From Hysterangium stoloniferum (taxonomy: Eukaryota > Basidiomycota > Agaricomycetes > Hysterangiales > Hysterangiaceae), in the NCBI GenBank assembly GCA_015178975.1, contig WHVD01000132.1, positions 1-64,000 of the forward strand: a stretch of 64,000 nucleotides of DNA, given 5' to 3'. Under the pieces are notes generated by a model. The model ran no database searches, was not told the origin of the DNA, and worked only from the letters and a program-made list of their open reading frames with translations. The translations under genes and the position numbers were made by a program. Shown here in pieces: positions 45,208 to 55,981 of the stretch (position 1 is its first letter; the number at the start of each line of letters is the position of its first letter).

Positions 45208-45576
45208 ATGGTTGGAAGGAGAGGAGTTGCTACTATACAAGCTCAGGCAGCTGCCCTTCCACCCTCCCAGATTATTCCTGCTCTTCCTATCTTACCTGTA
45301 GACCATGTTCCTATTCCTGCTATTGTTCCTATACCAATGGATGAGGATGCATTATTATTAACACACATTCCTGAGCCTTCTGAACCTGTTCCTCCACCTG
45401 CTGAACTCCCTGGGCCACTTCCTCTGGCCAGGTACCCAATTGATGAGGACAATGCACAGATGTAACCACATTATCTGGAAACAATGACTGTAATTTGTTT
45501 AAAATGCAATGCACTACATTGGATGGCAGAGCATCTTCACCATTCCTCTAATAACAATCATCATTTTGGAGGTTGT
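45208..45576 (+). pseudogene. Helitron 2, N-terminal part
   Basis: The frame from 45208 is proline-rich (ALPILPVDHVPIPAIVPI) like the Helitron 1 N-terminus but far shorter. After a stop at 45463, ICLKCNALHWMAEHL matches the zinc-finger-like CSHCGALHWMDEHL of Helitron 1. The gene is cut at 45576 by an LTR. Confidence 0.75.
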
Positions 45577-46335
45577 TGTTATGACTGGAAATCCTGCCGG
45601 ACTCTGGGCACTAACCTATATGCACCTGCACCCTACATGCACCAATTATCAGTTTACCAGAAAACCCGCTGGACTCCGTATGTCAGACCTGTCCACACTC
45701 GACCTTCATTACTTCATGAATCAGTCACCAGAATACCTGCCAGACTCTACCCCTGTCTATCTCCAACCCTGTCCCACCGGTCACCGGACCCCACTCAGAA
45801 AACCCATCAGCTCTCTAACTGAGCCCCGTTCCCGTTCTGGTCAAATGACCTGTCACAATTTGGACTCCACTCCATTCTGTCCCATTCCTAACACCAATTT
45901 TGGTGTTTATTTATCTCATTTTATGTTTGCTAGTTTAGTTTTCATTATTACTGGATTTGGTATGTTATTCATTCCACAGTCTATATAGTCTGGCAGATGT
46001 TGTACATACAATCCAGTGGGAAAATCAGCTTAGATTCCCCCCAGTAATCTCAAGTACATTTTCTGCTCTAAACTCCTCTTTGAAACACACTGCCCTTGTC
46101 AGAGCTCATGGGCTCCAACCCATCTATCACTCAACCTCCAACTTATCTCTCTCAACTCCCTGACCTCTCAACCCATGAACCCCGCCTGGACTCCCCAGAA
46201 TTCCCATCCACCCATTTGAAATTGGACAAGACAATCTCGCAAGGGCACAGCCTATAAGCTGAAGCCAAGTCCTACTGGCTTTCCTATGGGTTTCGCCAGA
46301 AACCCTTCAATAAGCTCCATGTATGCAACTTAACA
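45577..46335 (+). mobile_element. Solo LTR, family LA, target duplication GTTGT
   Basis: It starts TGTTATGACTGG, ends GCAACTTAACA and is flanked by GTTGT (45572-45576 and 46336-46340). It contains the LA modules with many CG to TG/CA changes. It interrupts Helitron 2. Confidence 0.9.
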
Positions 46336-46340
46336 GTTGT

Positions 46341-46659
46341 TGTCTATCTAGAAAGATCAGATTACCTATACTTGAAGATGCTCCTCAACCATTATGACAT
46401 CTACTAGAAAATCCTGAGGATGCAGATTCTAAAGAGTTTCATAAAAATATCCAGGCATATAATTCTGCTTTAGTATTTACTTCCCTGGGTGCTACAATGG
46501 ACAGATCATTGCTTGATGGGGAACATGGTCCTTATGTCTTTAAGCTCCATGGGGAACTTAGACATAATAATGGTGCTCTGATTCCTAATAAGGGTCAGAC
46601 ACCTTCCTATGCTCAGCTCTACTTTTATGAAGCAGATATTGCATTAGAGTATAGGTATG
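46341..46659 (+). pseudogene. Helitron 2, second part
   Basis: It reads DSKEFHKNIQAYNSALVFTS, then GPYVFKLHGELRHNNGALIP and PSYAQLYFYEADIALEY, matching Helitron 1 codons about 555-630. It is bounded by LTR insertions on both sides. Confidence 0.8.
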
Positions 46660-47462
46660 TGTTATGACCGGAAAACCCACTGGACTCCAGGCACTACCTG
46701 GACATCAGACCTGTCCATGCCCAACCTTCATTATCTCATGTACCAGTCACTGGAATACCTGCCTGGACCCCACCCATGTCATCCCTGTCTATTCCTGAGC
46801 TTGTCCCACACATCAGTCACTGGACTCTGCTCAGAAAACCCATCAGCCCTCTAACCGAGCCCCATTCCCGTTATGGTCAAATGATCTGTCACATTTTGGA
46901 CTCCGCTCCCACCCCATTCCCATTATGGTCTAATGACCTGTCACATTTCGGACTCCACTCCACTCTGTTCCATTCCTAAAACCAGATTTGGTGTTTACTT
47001 ATCTTGTTTCATGATTACTAGTTTGGATTTCATTATTACTGGATTTGGTATGACATACATTCCACAGTCTATATAGTCTGGCAGATGTTGTACATACATA
47101 CAATCCAGTCAGAAAATCAGCTTAGATTCCCCCCAGTAATCTCAGTACATTTTCCACTCTAATCTCCTCTTTGAAACACACCACTCTTTACCTCATCAGG
47201 GCCCACAGGCTCCGACCTATCTATTACTCAACCTTCGACTCATCACTGCCTGACCCCTTGACCTCTGCAGGATTCCCACAGTTGACCCTCCAACCTCACC
47301 CACCTACCACTCCTGGACTCCCCAGGATTCCCATCTGCCCATCTGAAATTGGACGACACAATCTCATGAGGGCACACTCTATAAGCTGAAGCCAAGTCCT
47401 ACCAGCTTTCTTACAGGTTTCTCCAGAAACCCTCCGATAAGCTCCACATGCACTCTGTAACA
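46660..47462 (+). mobile_element. Solo LTR, family LA, target duplication GTATG
   Basis: It starts TGTTATGACCGG, ends CTCTGTAACA and is flanked by GTATG (46655-46659 and 47463-47467). It is similar to the LTR 324 bp upstream, in the same orientation. Confidence 0.9.
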
Positions 47463-47467
47463 GTATG

Positions 47468-48363
47468 CATGTAACCAGGACAAAAGAATCAATGCTACAA
47501 CCCTTTCTGGATTACAGGATATGATGTTAGAATTTAATCCTTTTGTTCACATCTATACACAAGCCATGACACATCTGAGAGACAAACCAATCACTCCTCA
47601 GCTCCAGGTCAGGCTGACACATAAGGCTTATACAGATCCAAGGCTATACAACATTCCAACAGGGGATGAATTGGCAGTCATTCTCCCAGGAGATGGTACT
47701 TCTACTGATATAAGGGACATTGTGCTTAATTATCAGGGTGGAGGATTGGAAGGAATCTTTGAAACTAATCCTTTATATGCTTCACTCCATTATGTGCTGT
47801 TCTTTCCAAGAGGAGAGTGAGGCTGGAGCTGGGATATTCCCTATGCAAATGAACCACTCCCTGCTGAGATAGTCCCAGCCCCAGCAGCCATTGAGGAGAT
47901 TGTTCCAGAGCCAGAAGTCCTTGAACCAGCTCCTGAGGAGATAGTACCTGGACTTGCCAGAGGTAGTGATTCCTCACCATGAAGTAGTGCCCCAAGTTGT
48001 ACCTCTCCCACCTGAGCAAATAGATATTCCAGTTGATGATACTATACCACTTCCTGAGCCAGCTATGGAGCAGGATGAGGTGCAGGGAATTACTGAAGAA
48101 CTTGAACCTGAAGAAGTGACAGAGGATAGACAGAAGAAAAAGCAGACAAACATTTCCCAGATAAAGTATTATGCTTATCAACTCTTCCAGGGCAAACTGC
48201 AGCTGATCAGCCAGATATAATGTCACATGTTTTTGCATTGAAAAAGGCACACTTGCTTAACCTGATTATGAAGGAAAGCATTCTTGGCAAAACACTTGCC
48301 CATGTCCATACCATTGAATTTCAGAAGTGTGGACTCCCTTGTATGCATTTGCTCATATGGTTT
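47468..48363 (+). pseudogene. Helitron 2, Rep N-terminal part with internal deletion
   Basis: An open frame (47521-47820) reads PTGDELAVILPGDG and LHYVLFFPRGE. The position of the Helitron 1 stop is read through here as GGGLEGIFETNPLYASLHY. A Pro/Glu-rich insert (about 47850-48110) follows. Then QIKYYAYQLF jumps directly to the sequence of the TPADHPDLVSHVFA region, so about 130 codons are missing. The HUH motif is HVHTIEFQKCGLPCMH, with Cys for the Arg and His of Helitron 1. Confidence 0.75.
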
Positions 48364-49736
48364 TGTAATGTATTCAGGGGATTCTCTTAGATAGCTCAAT
48401 ATATGCTATAGTGTCACAGAGCTTCAACAATAAAACAAGCAAAGGTCCAGTAATTTAAATACTGATAGATTAATGAGCTGCGCTATGAAGCTTAAACAAC
48501 TCAAATCAATGCTTATTTTGATTATTGAAAGGTTCAATAGAACTGTGTATGACTCTTTTAGCAAATACAAGAACTATTCCTTGAGAATAGGGGCTGGAAG
48601 CTGAATATATGCGCAGTAACTTGGCAGAGACTTGATATAAGAGCTTCGGATTCTTGTATGCTTATTTGTAACTATTAATAGTTATTTAACAAGGTGTTAA
48701 ATAATTTATTAATAGAGAAAATAATATGTATTGGATTATCTGAGTGCTTGTACTTGATTAATTCAATAAACTTAGGGCTGGCCCTTGAGTAATCTAGTAT
48801 TGGCGGGGATTTCAGTAAGGATACTTAGATACTTATTAGGTTTATTATCTAATTAATAAGCCTAAAGGGTAGCTGTGAGGCTGGGGAACTTAGATGATTA
48901 GCTAAGTCCAAGAGTTGCTGACAAAGATTCAAGATGCTGCAAGTGTAGGTGCTTGCAGTTAGTGTATCAGACTAAGGCTATTATTGTCCTTAGGATGATG
49001 AGGTAAGCTTCTGTGCTGTACTGTAAAATATGTGTGTGATAGATTGGTTTTATTGGAAACTTGGCCCTCCTTATATACATTTTGATAACTCAATGATTAG
49101 CTAACTATTTAGTTTATGAGGTCATTAGTGAGATCATAATGACCTCATATTCTACTCATTATTTACCCTTTGTCTATCATGTGATTCTCTTCTCTGAGAC
49201 AAGGGTTGTAACCTCTTGCTTGAACATGAAGGTTCAAGGCCGCGGTCCCGGGATGGAAGCAAACGATGAGTCGGCGGAACCTAATAATGACTCGGGTAGT
49301 CACGTTCGTGACTTGTGTGACATCCCGACACCGGACTGTGACTTGTGTGACATCTTGTAATTGTCACCTGCTGACAAATCATTCCCTCAATCCCAAATTT
49401 GAAGCGCCGGGCACGAATGATGACATAATGTGTTCCTGTGCTTCCACTGGAGGCTTATCTAATAAGTCACATGACTCCAAAAATGCGCAAACTAGGCTGC
49501 AGCAAGGTGCCGAAAGGTAATAACTAAGTAAATAAAATATAAATAATTAGTTAAAAATTATAATAAATTAACTAAGATATAATAGCATAATATGAGTTCA
49601 TATATGCTATTATTATGCGAAGTTAAAAGGAATAGAGTCTATATTTCACAATAAAAAATATAATAAAAATACAATAAATTCGAGAAAATATTAATAAATT
49701 CAAGAGAAAATTATGAGATAAAGCTGATACCTCACA
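48364..49736 (+). mobile_element. LTR-like insertion of 1373 bp, target duplication GGTTT
   Basis: It starts TGTAATGTATTCAGG, ends GATACCTCACA and is flanked by GGTTT (48359-48363 and 49737-49741). The restored host reads IWFEEGAKLW. No coding region was recognised, so it is a long solo LTR or a short non-autonomous retroelement of a family separate from LA/LB. It has a GC-richer centre near 49230-49460. Confidence 0.75.
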
Positions 49737-50878
49737 GGTTTGAAGAGGGGGCAAAACTTTGGACTGCTGCAAAAGTTGATTCTATGATATCTGCAGAGTT
49801 TCCAGATCAAGATGAGTACCCAAAGCTTTACAAGTTGGTATGTGAGCTCATGACTCATGTATGTGGTGAAAAATGTATCAAAGATAATAAATACACAAAG
49901 TATTTTCCCAAGCCCTTTCATGAATCTACAAGTATAAATGAAGATGGCTATTCAAAGTACTACTGTTAAGAACTGAAAACTGACTAATGTCGGTGGCCAA
50001 CAGGGACCGATCGGAAGGACTTGGCTTCAGCTTATGTGCTGCGCCCTCGCAAATATCCGTAGGGTGTCCTTAAATTTCAGGTGGGCGAAGACTAATCCTA
50101 ATGAGTACCTTTTGGTGTGATACCGATCGGAATCAAAGGACAAGTCGAGCGTCGGGCCAAGGGGTCGGGGCCGGGAGTGGGCAAGCGCACGCGAAGGCGG
50201 ATGGGGGGATTCTTAGTATGAGACTGATACAGGCGTATGAGGGTATTCTGAGTTGATATTCTGATTGCCTGGTGACTACAACTACAGTGGGTTCATATAC
50301 AAGTAACAGGCATCTGGAAAATACTAATGGGGAGAAGGGCGGAACACGGTATTAACAATAAGCTTGACTAGGAACGGGAAGTTTATGATTAGTTCGGAGG
50401 CCGATGATAACCGAGAGCGGGATTACAATAAAAGGAAATAGTTCAAGGACTACAAATATAGATAGACATATGTGAAACATAAGATTGAACGGATCAACAT
50501 AATAAAGGGGACGTATCAAAGTTTGACCAGACAATACGAGTTATTTTGACGTGGGCGTAAATGGAGTTTGATCTTCGCGAAAACATTCGTCAGCTTTGGG
50601 GCCGATGGTTTCCGAGATGGCGACTTGAAACGTTGACAAGTGGCGATAACCTCGGGACCGATAGGGTTGCGACATGGTCGTAACAACTACCATAGAAATG
50701 ATGGCAGAAAACATATGTAAAGTCAGAGGCTATGAGCTAGACAATTGAAATGTTGTCCCTGACTGTGCTGCCCTTCTTCTCATTCTGGAATGTCATATCA
50801 ATGTTGAGATGACTTTTAATGTTCACTCCATTAAATATATTCACAAGTATATACAGTATACAAAGGACATGATGGTTG
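49737..50878 (+). pseudogene. Helitron 2, Rep middle part split by an LTR
   Basis: EEGAKLWTAAKVDSMISAEF and YKLVCELMTHVCGEKC (49742-49963) match Helitron 1 codons about 980-1040. After the LTR at 49964-50685, the tyrosine-motif region is recognisable near 50830 as KYIHKY, with frameshifts. Confidence 0.7.
49964..50685 (+). mobile_element. Solo LTR, family LB, target duplication ACTAC
   Basis: It starts TGTTAAGAACTG, ends TGGTCGTAACA and is flanked by ACTAC (49959-49963 and 50686-50690). It is CpG-rich and close to the LTR at 1032, so it is probably one of the younger insertions. Confidence 0.92.
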
Positions 50879-52293
50879 TAAGTTCATTACTAGGAAAAGA
50901 CCTAATAACCTGCGTGCAACAGTCAAGTCTTTATGATGGTCACTGACACAGTCGTTCTTGAAACCAGTCTATAACCAAACATACTCGGAGCGAGAGGCTA
51001 GAGATTGGACCTTGGATGACGTAAACGAAGATGAATACAAAAGGCTGATGTAAGCCCAATGTCGAGGAGTGTAGAATTTCAACAATAAGAGACACCACAG
51101 TATCCCTTACTGGCCGTAGGAGTGAGACTGAGAGTAAGACTTAAGAGATTGTCCTTAAGAATGAGCTTCGAAATGAGATACAACGAAATTGCTTGTTCAA
51201 TAGTGGGCAAAAGAGAGGCCCTTATATACATGAGAGAGCACAGGTCAAATCAAACATCTACAAACAACGACACAATAACAATGCAATATGGTGTGAGTCA
51301 TCTCTGAGTCATCACAATAGTAGTGTTAGTAAAGCTGTGAACAATAATAGGGGGAGGCTGCACTGAACAATAAGAGAATGACAAACAAAAGATGAGATCA
51401 GACATGTGATACGGATAAATGGGGAAACACAATAGAACAATAGGGGAAGTGAGTCAGACAATAGGGATGATGGAGTAATAGAAGTGATGGCTGATGAAAC
51501 ATCGATGATATGAGTCAGAAACACAAGAATCCCATGATAATGCATCACCCTCAAATGCTATGCTTGATTTCAAAATCTTGACAATATTACCAATCGATGA
51601 ACCGAGATTGGACGTATTGTGTTCCTAGTTTTGCAGTATAAGGAGGGGACACAATCAATCACCATTTTAGAACCAGGTGGTGAGTAGGCTCCACAACCAC
51701 GCAAGGAACACGAATCGACGATGACCTCGACGAGGCTCTACTTGACTTCCCTCTGGAACTGGGGTCCTAAATAACTTGGGTCCTCTGTGATCTCCTATTG
51801 GAGTGAACGTTGCCATGTAATAGATTCCCGATGACAGTGGGGAACAGTCTTGCTGGAACACTCGATCGAATCAATAGTGGAGGATTTCAGAGGAGCCATC
51901 ATAGTGTTCTATACGAATGAAGACAGGATCGTCTGGAGCATATGGGAGTCGAATACCTTGTCGACGGAGGAAACAATGGTATTTCTTGGAGGAGCATGAG
52001 TGGGCTGGTAGGGGCTTGGAAATGATGTCTGAGGATGAGGAGAAGCGAGATGGTATTGGCTGGAGTTCTATTTGGGAGTGAAGAGTCGGTTTTGAGTAGG
52101 AACTGAGGGTTACTTTGGAGGACGATGCAGTGTTGAACATGATGGAGTTTTGGTTGTCTGTTTGATGAAACTGATTTGGCTGTGTAGAAGTCATCTTGAG
52201 TGCCAAAGTATATATAAGAATTTGTGCTGTGACGTGACTTGAAACTATAGCCATATTAGTCTCTTTCCGATTGAACTCTCTACATCGTACAAC
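50879..52293 (-). mobile_element. Retroelement-like insertion in Helitron 2
   Basis: Helitron sequence breaks off after ACATGATGG and resumes near ACAATGGAGTTTGG. Between them are about 1.4 kb with ends TGTAAGTTC and CATCGTACA (TG...CA), without a clear target duplication. A minus-strand frame (52314-51871; from the ATG at about 52194, STQPNQFHQTDNQNS to SEILHY) could be the start of a gag gene, but I do not recognise it. Confidence 0.5.
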
Positions 52294-53605
52294 AATGGAG
52301 TTTGGAAAGAACAATGATGAAATTCAACAATAGATCAATGCCTGCTATGTTAGTGCACATGAAGCATTTTGGATACTTTTGGAAAATGAGATACATACTC
52401 AAATCCTGCTGTCATACATAGCCCTTCCTGTGCATTTAGAGAATCAATAGTCAGTTATCTTTGATGGCATGGAAGGTCCAGAAGAGGCTTTGGATGCTGC
52501 CCATCATTCCATATTCTTTGTTAGGATACACACACAGGCCGGGTTTCTGGAGAAACCCGTGGGATATCCAGTAGGACTTGGCTTCAGCTTACAGGCTGTG
52601 CCCTCGCTAGATCGTGTTGTCCAATTTCAAATGGACGGATGGGGATCCCGGGGAGTCTGGGCGGGGTTCGTGGGTCGTAGATCGTAAGTCGGAGGTCGTG
52701 GGTCGTAGGTCGGGGGTCGTGGGTCATGAGTCGAGTTGGTTGAGAGAGGTAGATGCGCCGGAGCCCGTGGGCTCCGACTAGTGCGAGCGATGTGAATCGA
52801 GTAAGGTTTTAGAGAGGAAAATATTATTAGATTACTGGGGGAATCTAAGCTAATTTTCTGACTGGATTGTATGTACAGCATCTGCCAGTTTATATAGACC
52901 ATAGAGTGAATGACATACCAAATCCAGTAATGGCGAAACGAAACTAACAAAACATGAAACAGGAATAGTAAACACCAAATTGGTGTTAGGAATGGAATGG
53001 AATGGAGCGGAGTCCGAATCATGACAAAGCATAACCCATAACGGGAAATGGAGCGGGAGCGGAGTCCTAAATTGTGACAGGTCATTTGACTAAAATGGGA
53101 ACGGGGCTCGATTAGAGCGGTGACGGGATTCTAAGCGGGGTCCGGTGACTGGTGCGTGGGACGAAGACGGACATAGACAGAGACGGAGTCCGGGGGAAGT
53201 CCGGTGACTGATATGTGTCGTAATGAGGTTGAACGTAACGAGTCTTGATGTAACGGAGTCCAGGCAGGAAATCCTATAAACAGACGATTGGTGCTTGTAG
53301 CACGTGGGGGCATATGGGTTAGTGCCTGGAGTCCGGCAGGATTGTCCGGTCATAACATTCTTAGCCAATGCTTTCCTTCTGATCCAGCTGCACTCCAGCA
53401 TGAATTCAAAACAGACATTTGTGGTGACTTGAAATACTTTCTTCAGACACATCTTCATCAACCAAATCAACCAGAGCCATCTGATGAGACAGTCCATGAC
53501 CTTGGCCTCTTTATGCTTGATGAAATTCTTCATACAAGTGGGAAACCAATCTCAGAGTACCCTCATATGCCTCAATTTACAGAGCCACGGAAAGAGATGA
53601 TAAAA
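52294..53605 (+). pseudogene. Helitron 2, linker part split by an LTR
   Basis: NNDEIQQ, INACYVSAHEAFWILLENE (to 52518) and, after the LTR, FKTDICGDLKYFLQ and ETVHDLGLFMLDEILHTSGK (53398-53605) match the Helitron 1 region between Rep and helicase. Several stops are present (for example in QQ*INACY). Confidence 0.7.
52519..53357 (-). mobile_element. Solo LTR, family LA, reverse orientation, target duplication TTCTT
   Basis: On the minus strand it runs TGTTATGACCGG ... GTATCCTAACA. It is flanked by TTCTT (52514-52518 and 53358-53362). It keeps many CpGs (GTCCGGTGAC, GGGTCGTAGGTCGG), so it looks younger than the LA copies at 45577 and 46660. Confidence 0.92.
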
Positions 53606-53609
53606 TAAA

Positions 53610-53970
53610 CTGAAGCCTGGGGGATCACACTACAAGGAGCCTCTAATCAGGAGCATAGCCACTAAGAGTAGAGTGGGTAGAAACTAAACCAATGATATAC
53701 TGTAACTATGCTTCTAGTTGGGGTTTCTACTCCCAACTAGATGTAACTATGTATATACTAGTACATGGTCTGTGCACTGGTCTGTGTGTAAACCTTATTA
53801 GCAAGAGACTTACTAATAAGGTTTACCAAACTATGGAAACACTAAACTAAATATACTAATCCAGACATTGCCAGATATTGGCTAATTGATGGCAGTCGCA
53901 ATACAAGATATGAGAGTAATACTAATGGAATATTCACATATTCTAACAAGAGAGAGTGGGAAATTGATTC
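53610..53970. mobile_element. Small insertion of about 360 bp with hairpins
   Basis: It separates the QFTEPRKEM part from the FINEQRAYDQ part of Helitron 2. It holds a 13-bp perfect hairpin (TAAACCTTATTAG at 53789-53801, complement at 53813-53825) and a 9-bp one (CTAGTTGGG/CCCAACTAG at 53714-53740). The ends and any target duplication are not clear. Confidence 0.45.
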
Positions 53971-55424
53971 ATCAATGAACAGAGGGCTTATGACCAGCCA
54001 ACTGAGCAAATAAAAGCATATATAAATATTGAAAAGTTGAATGAGGGCCAGAAGGTTGCATACAATCAAATTATGGATGCTGTCATTGCGAGGCATGAAA
54101 CTGGAATAGATGGAAAGCTTTTCTTTTTGAATGGACCTGGGGGTACTGGAAAATCATTTGTTTGGAATACTTTGGCACATGCCTGCAGAGGCAAAGGACT
54201 CATTGTACTCTGTGTTGCCTCCTCTGGCATTGCTTCACTTATTCTGAGTGGTGGGTGGACATCTCACAGCATGTTTCAAATTCCCCTTGAAGTTGATGAG
54301 AAATCCATCTGTACAATGAAGAAAGGCTCAGATAAGGCCAGTCTAATGAAAGAGGTCAGCCTTATTATTTGGGATGAGGTTCCAATGCAGAATCGCTTTG
54401 CCTGTGAGGCAGTAGATTGGAGCCTTAGAGATATTCTTAACAAGGATATTCCTTTTGGGGGTATTACAGCATGGGGTAGTGACTTTCAACAGACATTGCC
54501 TATCATTCCTAAAAGTTCAAAAGAGGATATTATCGGTGCATGTATCTCACAGTATCACCTTTGGAACAATGTCAAGATTCTGTTTTTGACTGAGAATATG
54601 CATGTAGATCCTAGTGATCAAGAGAGTACTGTTTTTGCTCAATAGCTTTTGGATATTGGATATGGAAAGGACATGTCTTTCAATCATATGTTTTAAAGTC
54701 CCTGAACACATGTTATGTGGACCAACAGTGGATAATTTAGTCTCAACTATTTATCCAAACATACATACATGATCCTGAGGTTCTTACCGATGAGTTTTTC
54801 TTGGAGCAGACCATTCTCTGTCCTCAAAATTCAGATGTAGATCAAGTTAATGACATGCTCTTTGAAAAATTTCCAGGGATTGGGCAAACCTACCACAGTG
54901 CAGACAGTGTCAAAGATGGAGCCAATGAGACATTATATCCTCCTGAGTACTTAAACTCAATCAACTTTGGAGTATTGTCACCAAGTAAATTGCATTTGAA
55001 ACCTGAGGTGCCATAGATGCTGCTTTGAAACTTGGATCCAGGACAAGGACTCTGTAGTGGAACAAGACTGTGGTTAATACAAATGACTCACAGAGTACTT
55101 CAAGTAAAGATTATTACAGGACATTCAGCAGGAGAGCTGGCATTCATCCCTCAAATAACAATTATTCCAATTACAAAACAAGTGCCATTTGAACTGCATT
55201 GTCAGCAGTTTCCAGTCAGGCTAGCATTTTCTATGACTATCGATAAGTCACAGGGTCAATCTTTAAAATTAGTTGGATTGGATCTGTGTAGCCCTGTGTT
55301 CTCACATGGACAGTTTTATGTTGGTGTTTCAAGAGGGGCAAATTGGGGAAGAGTGAAAATTTTACTCCATGACACTGATATGACTGCAAATGTAGTGTTT
55401 AAGGATATTATAATTGATCCATGA
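53971..55424 (+). pseudogene. Helitron 2 helicase domain, several breaks
   Basis: The frame from about 53971 includes NEGQKVAYNQIMDAV, Walker A GPGGTGKSFVWNTL (about 54130), Walker B IIWDEVPMQNR (about 54365) and GGITAWGSDFQQTLPI. It stops at 54643 (FAQ then TAG). Further pieces at 54801-55016 (TILCPQNSDVDQVND) and 55032-55424 ([32 protein letters not shown]) complete the Pif1 helicase to a natural C-terminus ANVVFKDIIIDP. At least two nonsense changes and a frameshift make it non-functional. Confidence 0.85.
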
Positions 55425-55800
55425 GTAAGTATTCAGCAAGTGACTTATGTTTTTTAGATTCAGTGAATTTACAAATGTATATAATGTATATAATTCTGAA
55501 TAATGTAACATTTAATCACTTTAAAATAAGTTTCTGAATGAATAAATGGGAAACTGGAACGTACAGAAGTGGTAATACAAACTGCTGATGCAGTGTTCAA
55601 AGACATTACTATTGATCCACCAGGCCGCAAAGCGACTGAGCAAAGTTGTGGGGTGGTAGCATGGGGGCTTGCCCCCTACAGGTCACAGCCTTGTTCAAGG
55701 AGTCAAGGAACATCAAGTTTTTGCTGACATAACATTTTATTTTCTGCTCATTTATTTATGTATATCCAATAGCTTATTTTAAATCAAGGATCATATAGTG
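55425..55800 (+). other. Region 3' of Helitron 2, terminus-like remnant
   Basis: At 55590-55680 a second, diverged copy of the helicase C-terminus (VFKDITIDPPG) is followed by GGCCGCAAAGCGACTG, AAAGTTGTGGGGTGG and GGGGGCTTGCCCCC. These resemble the composite heads read on the minus strand. This is probably the 3' end of a Helitron relative. Confidence 0.5.
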
Positions 55801-55981
55801 TTACGGTCGGAGGCACGAGCACTTGAGGCATGGTGAACGTAAGGCAAGCTGCAAGCAACGAGTCAATTTTTTGTCATGGGCGTCTAACTGTCAGTTACAT
55901 AAGCTGCTTACCGTGCTGGCACCAACTTTTTTCTCTCAAACTCCGACATCCCTCTGTCCTTCCCACCAAAAGCCAAAAGCC

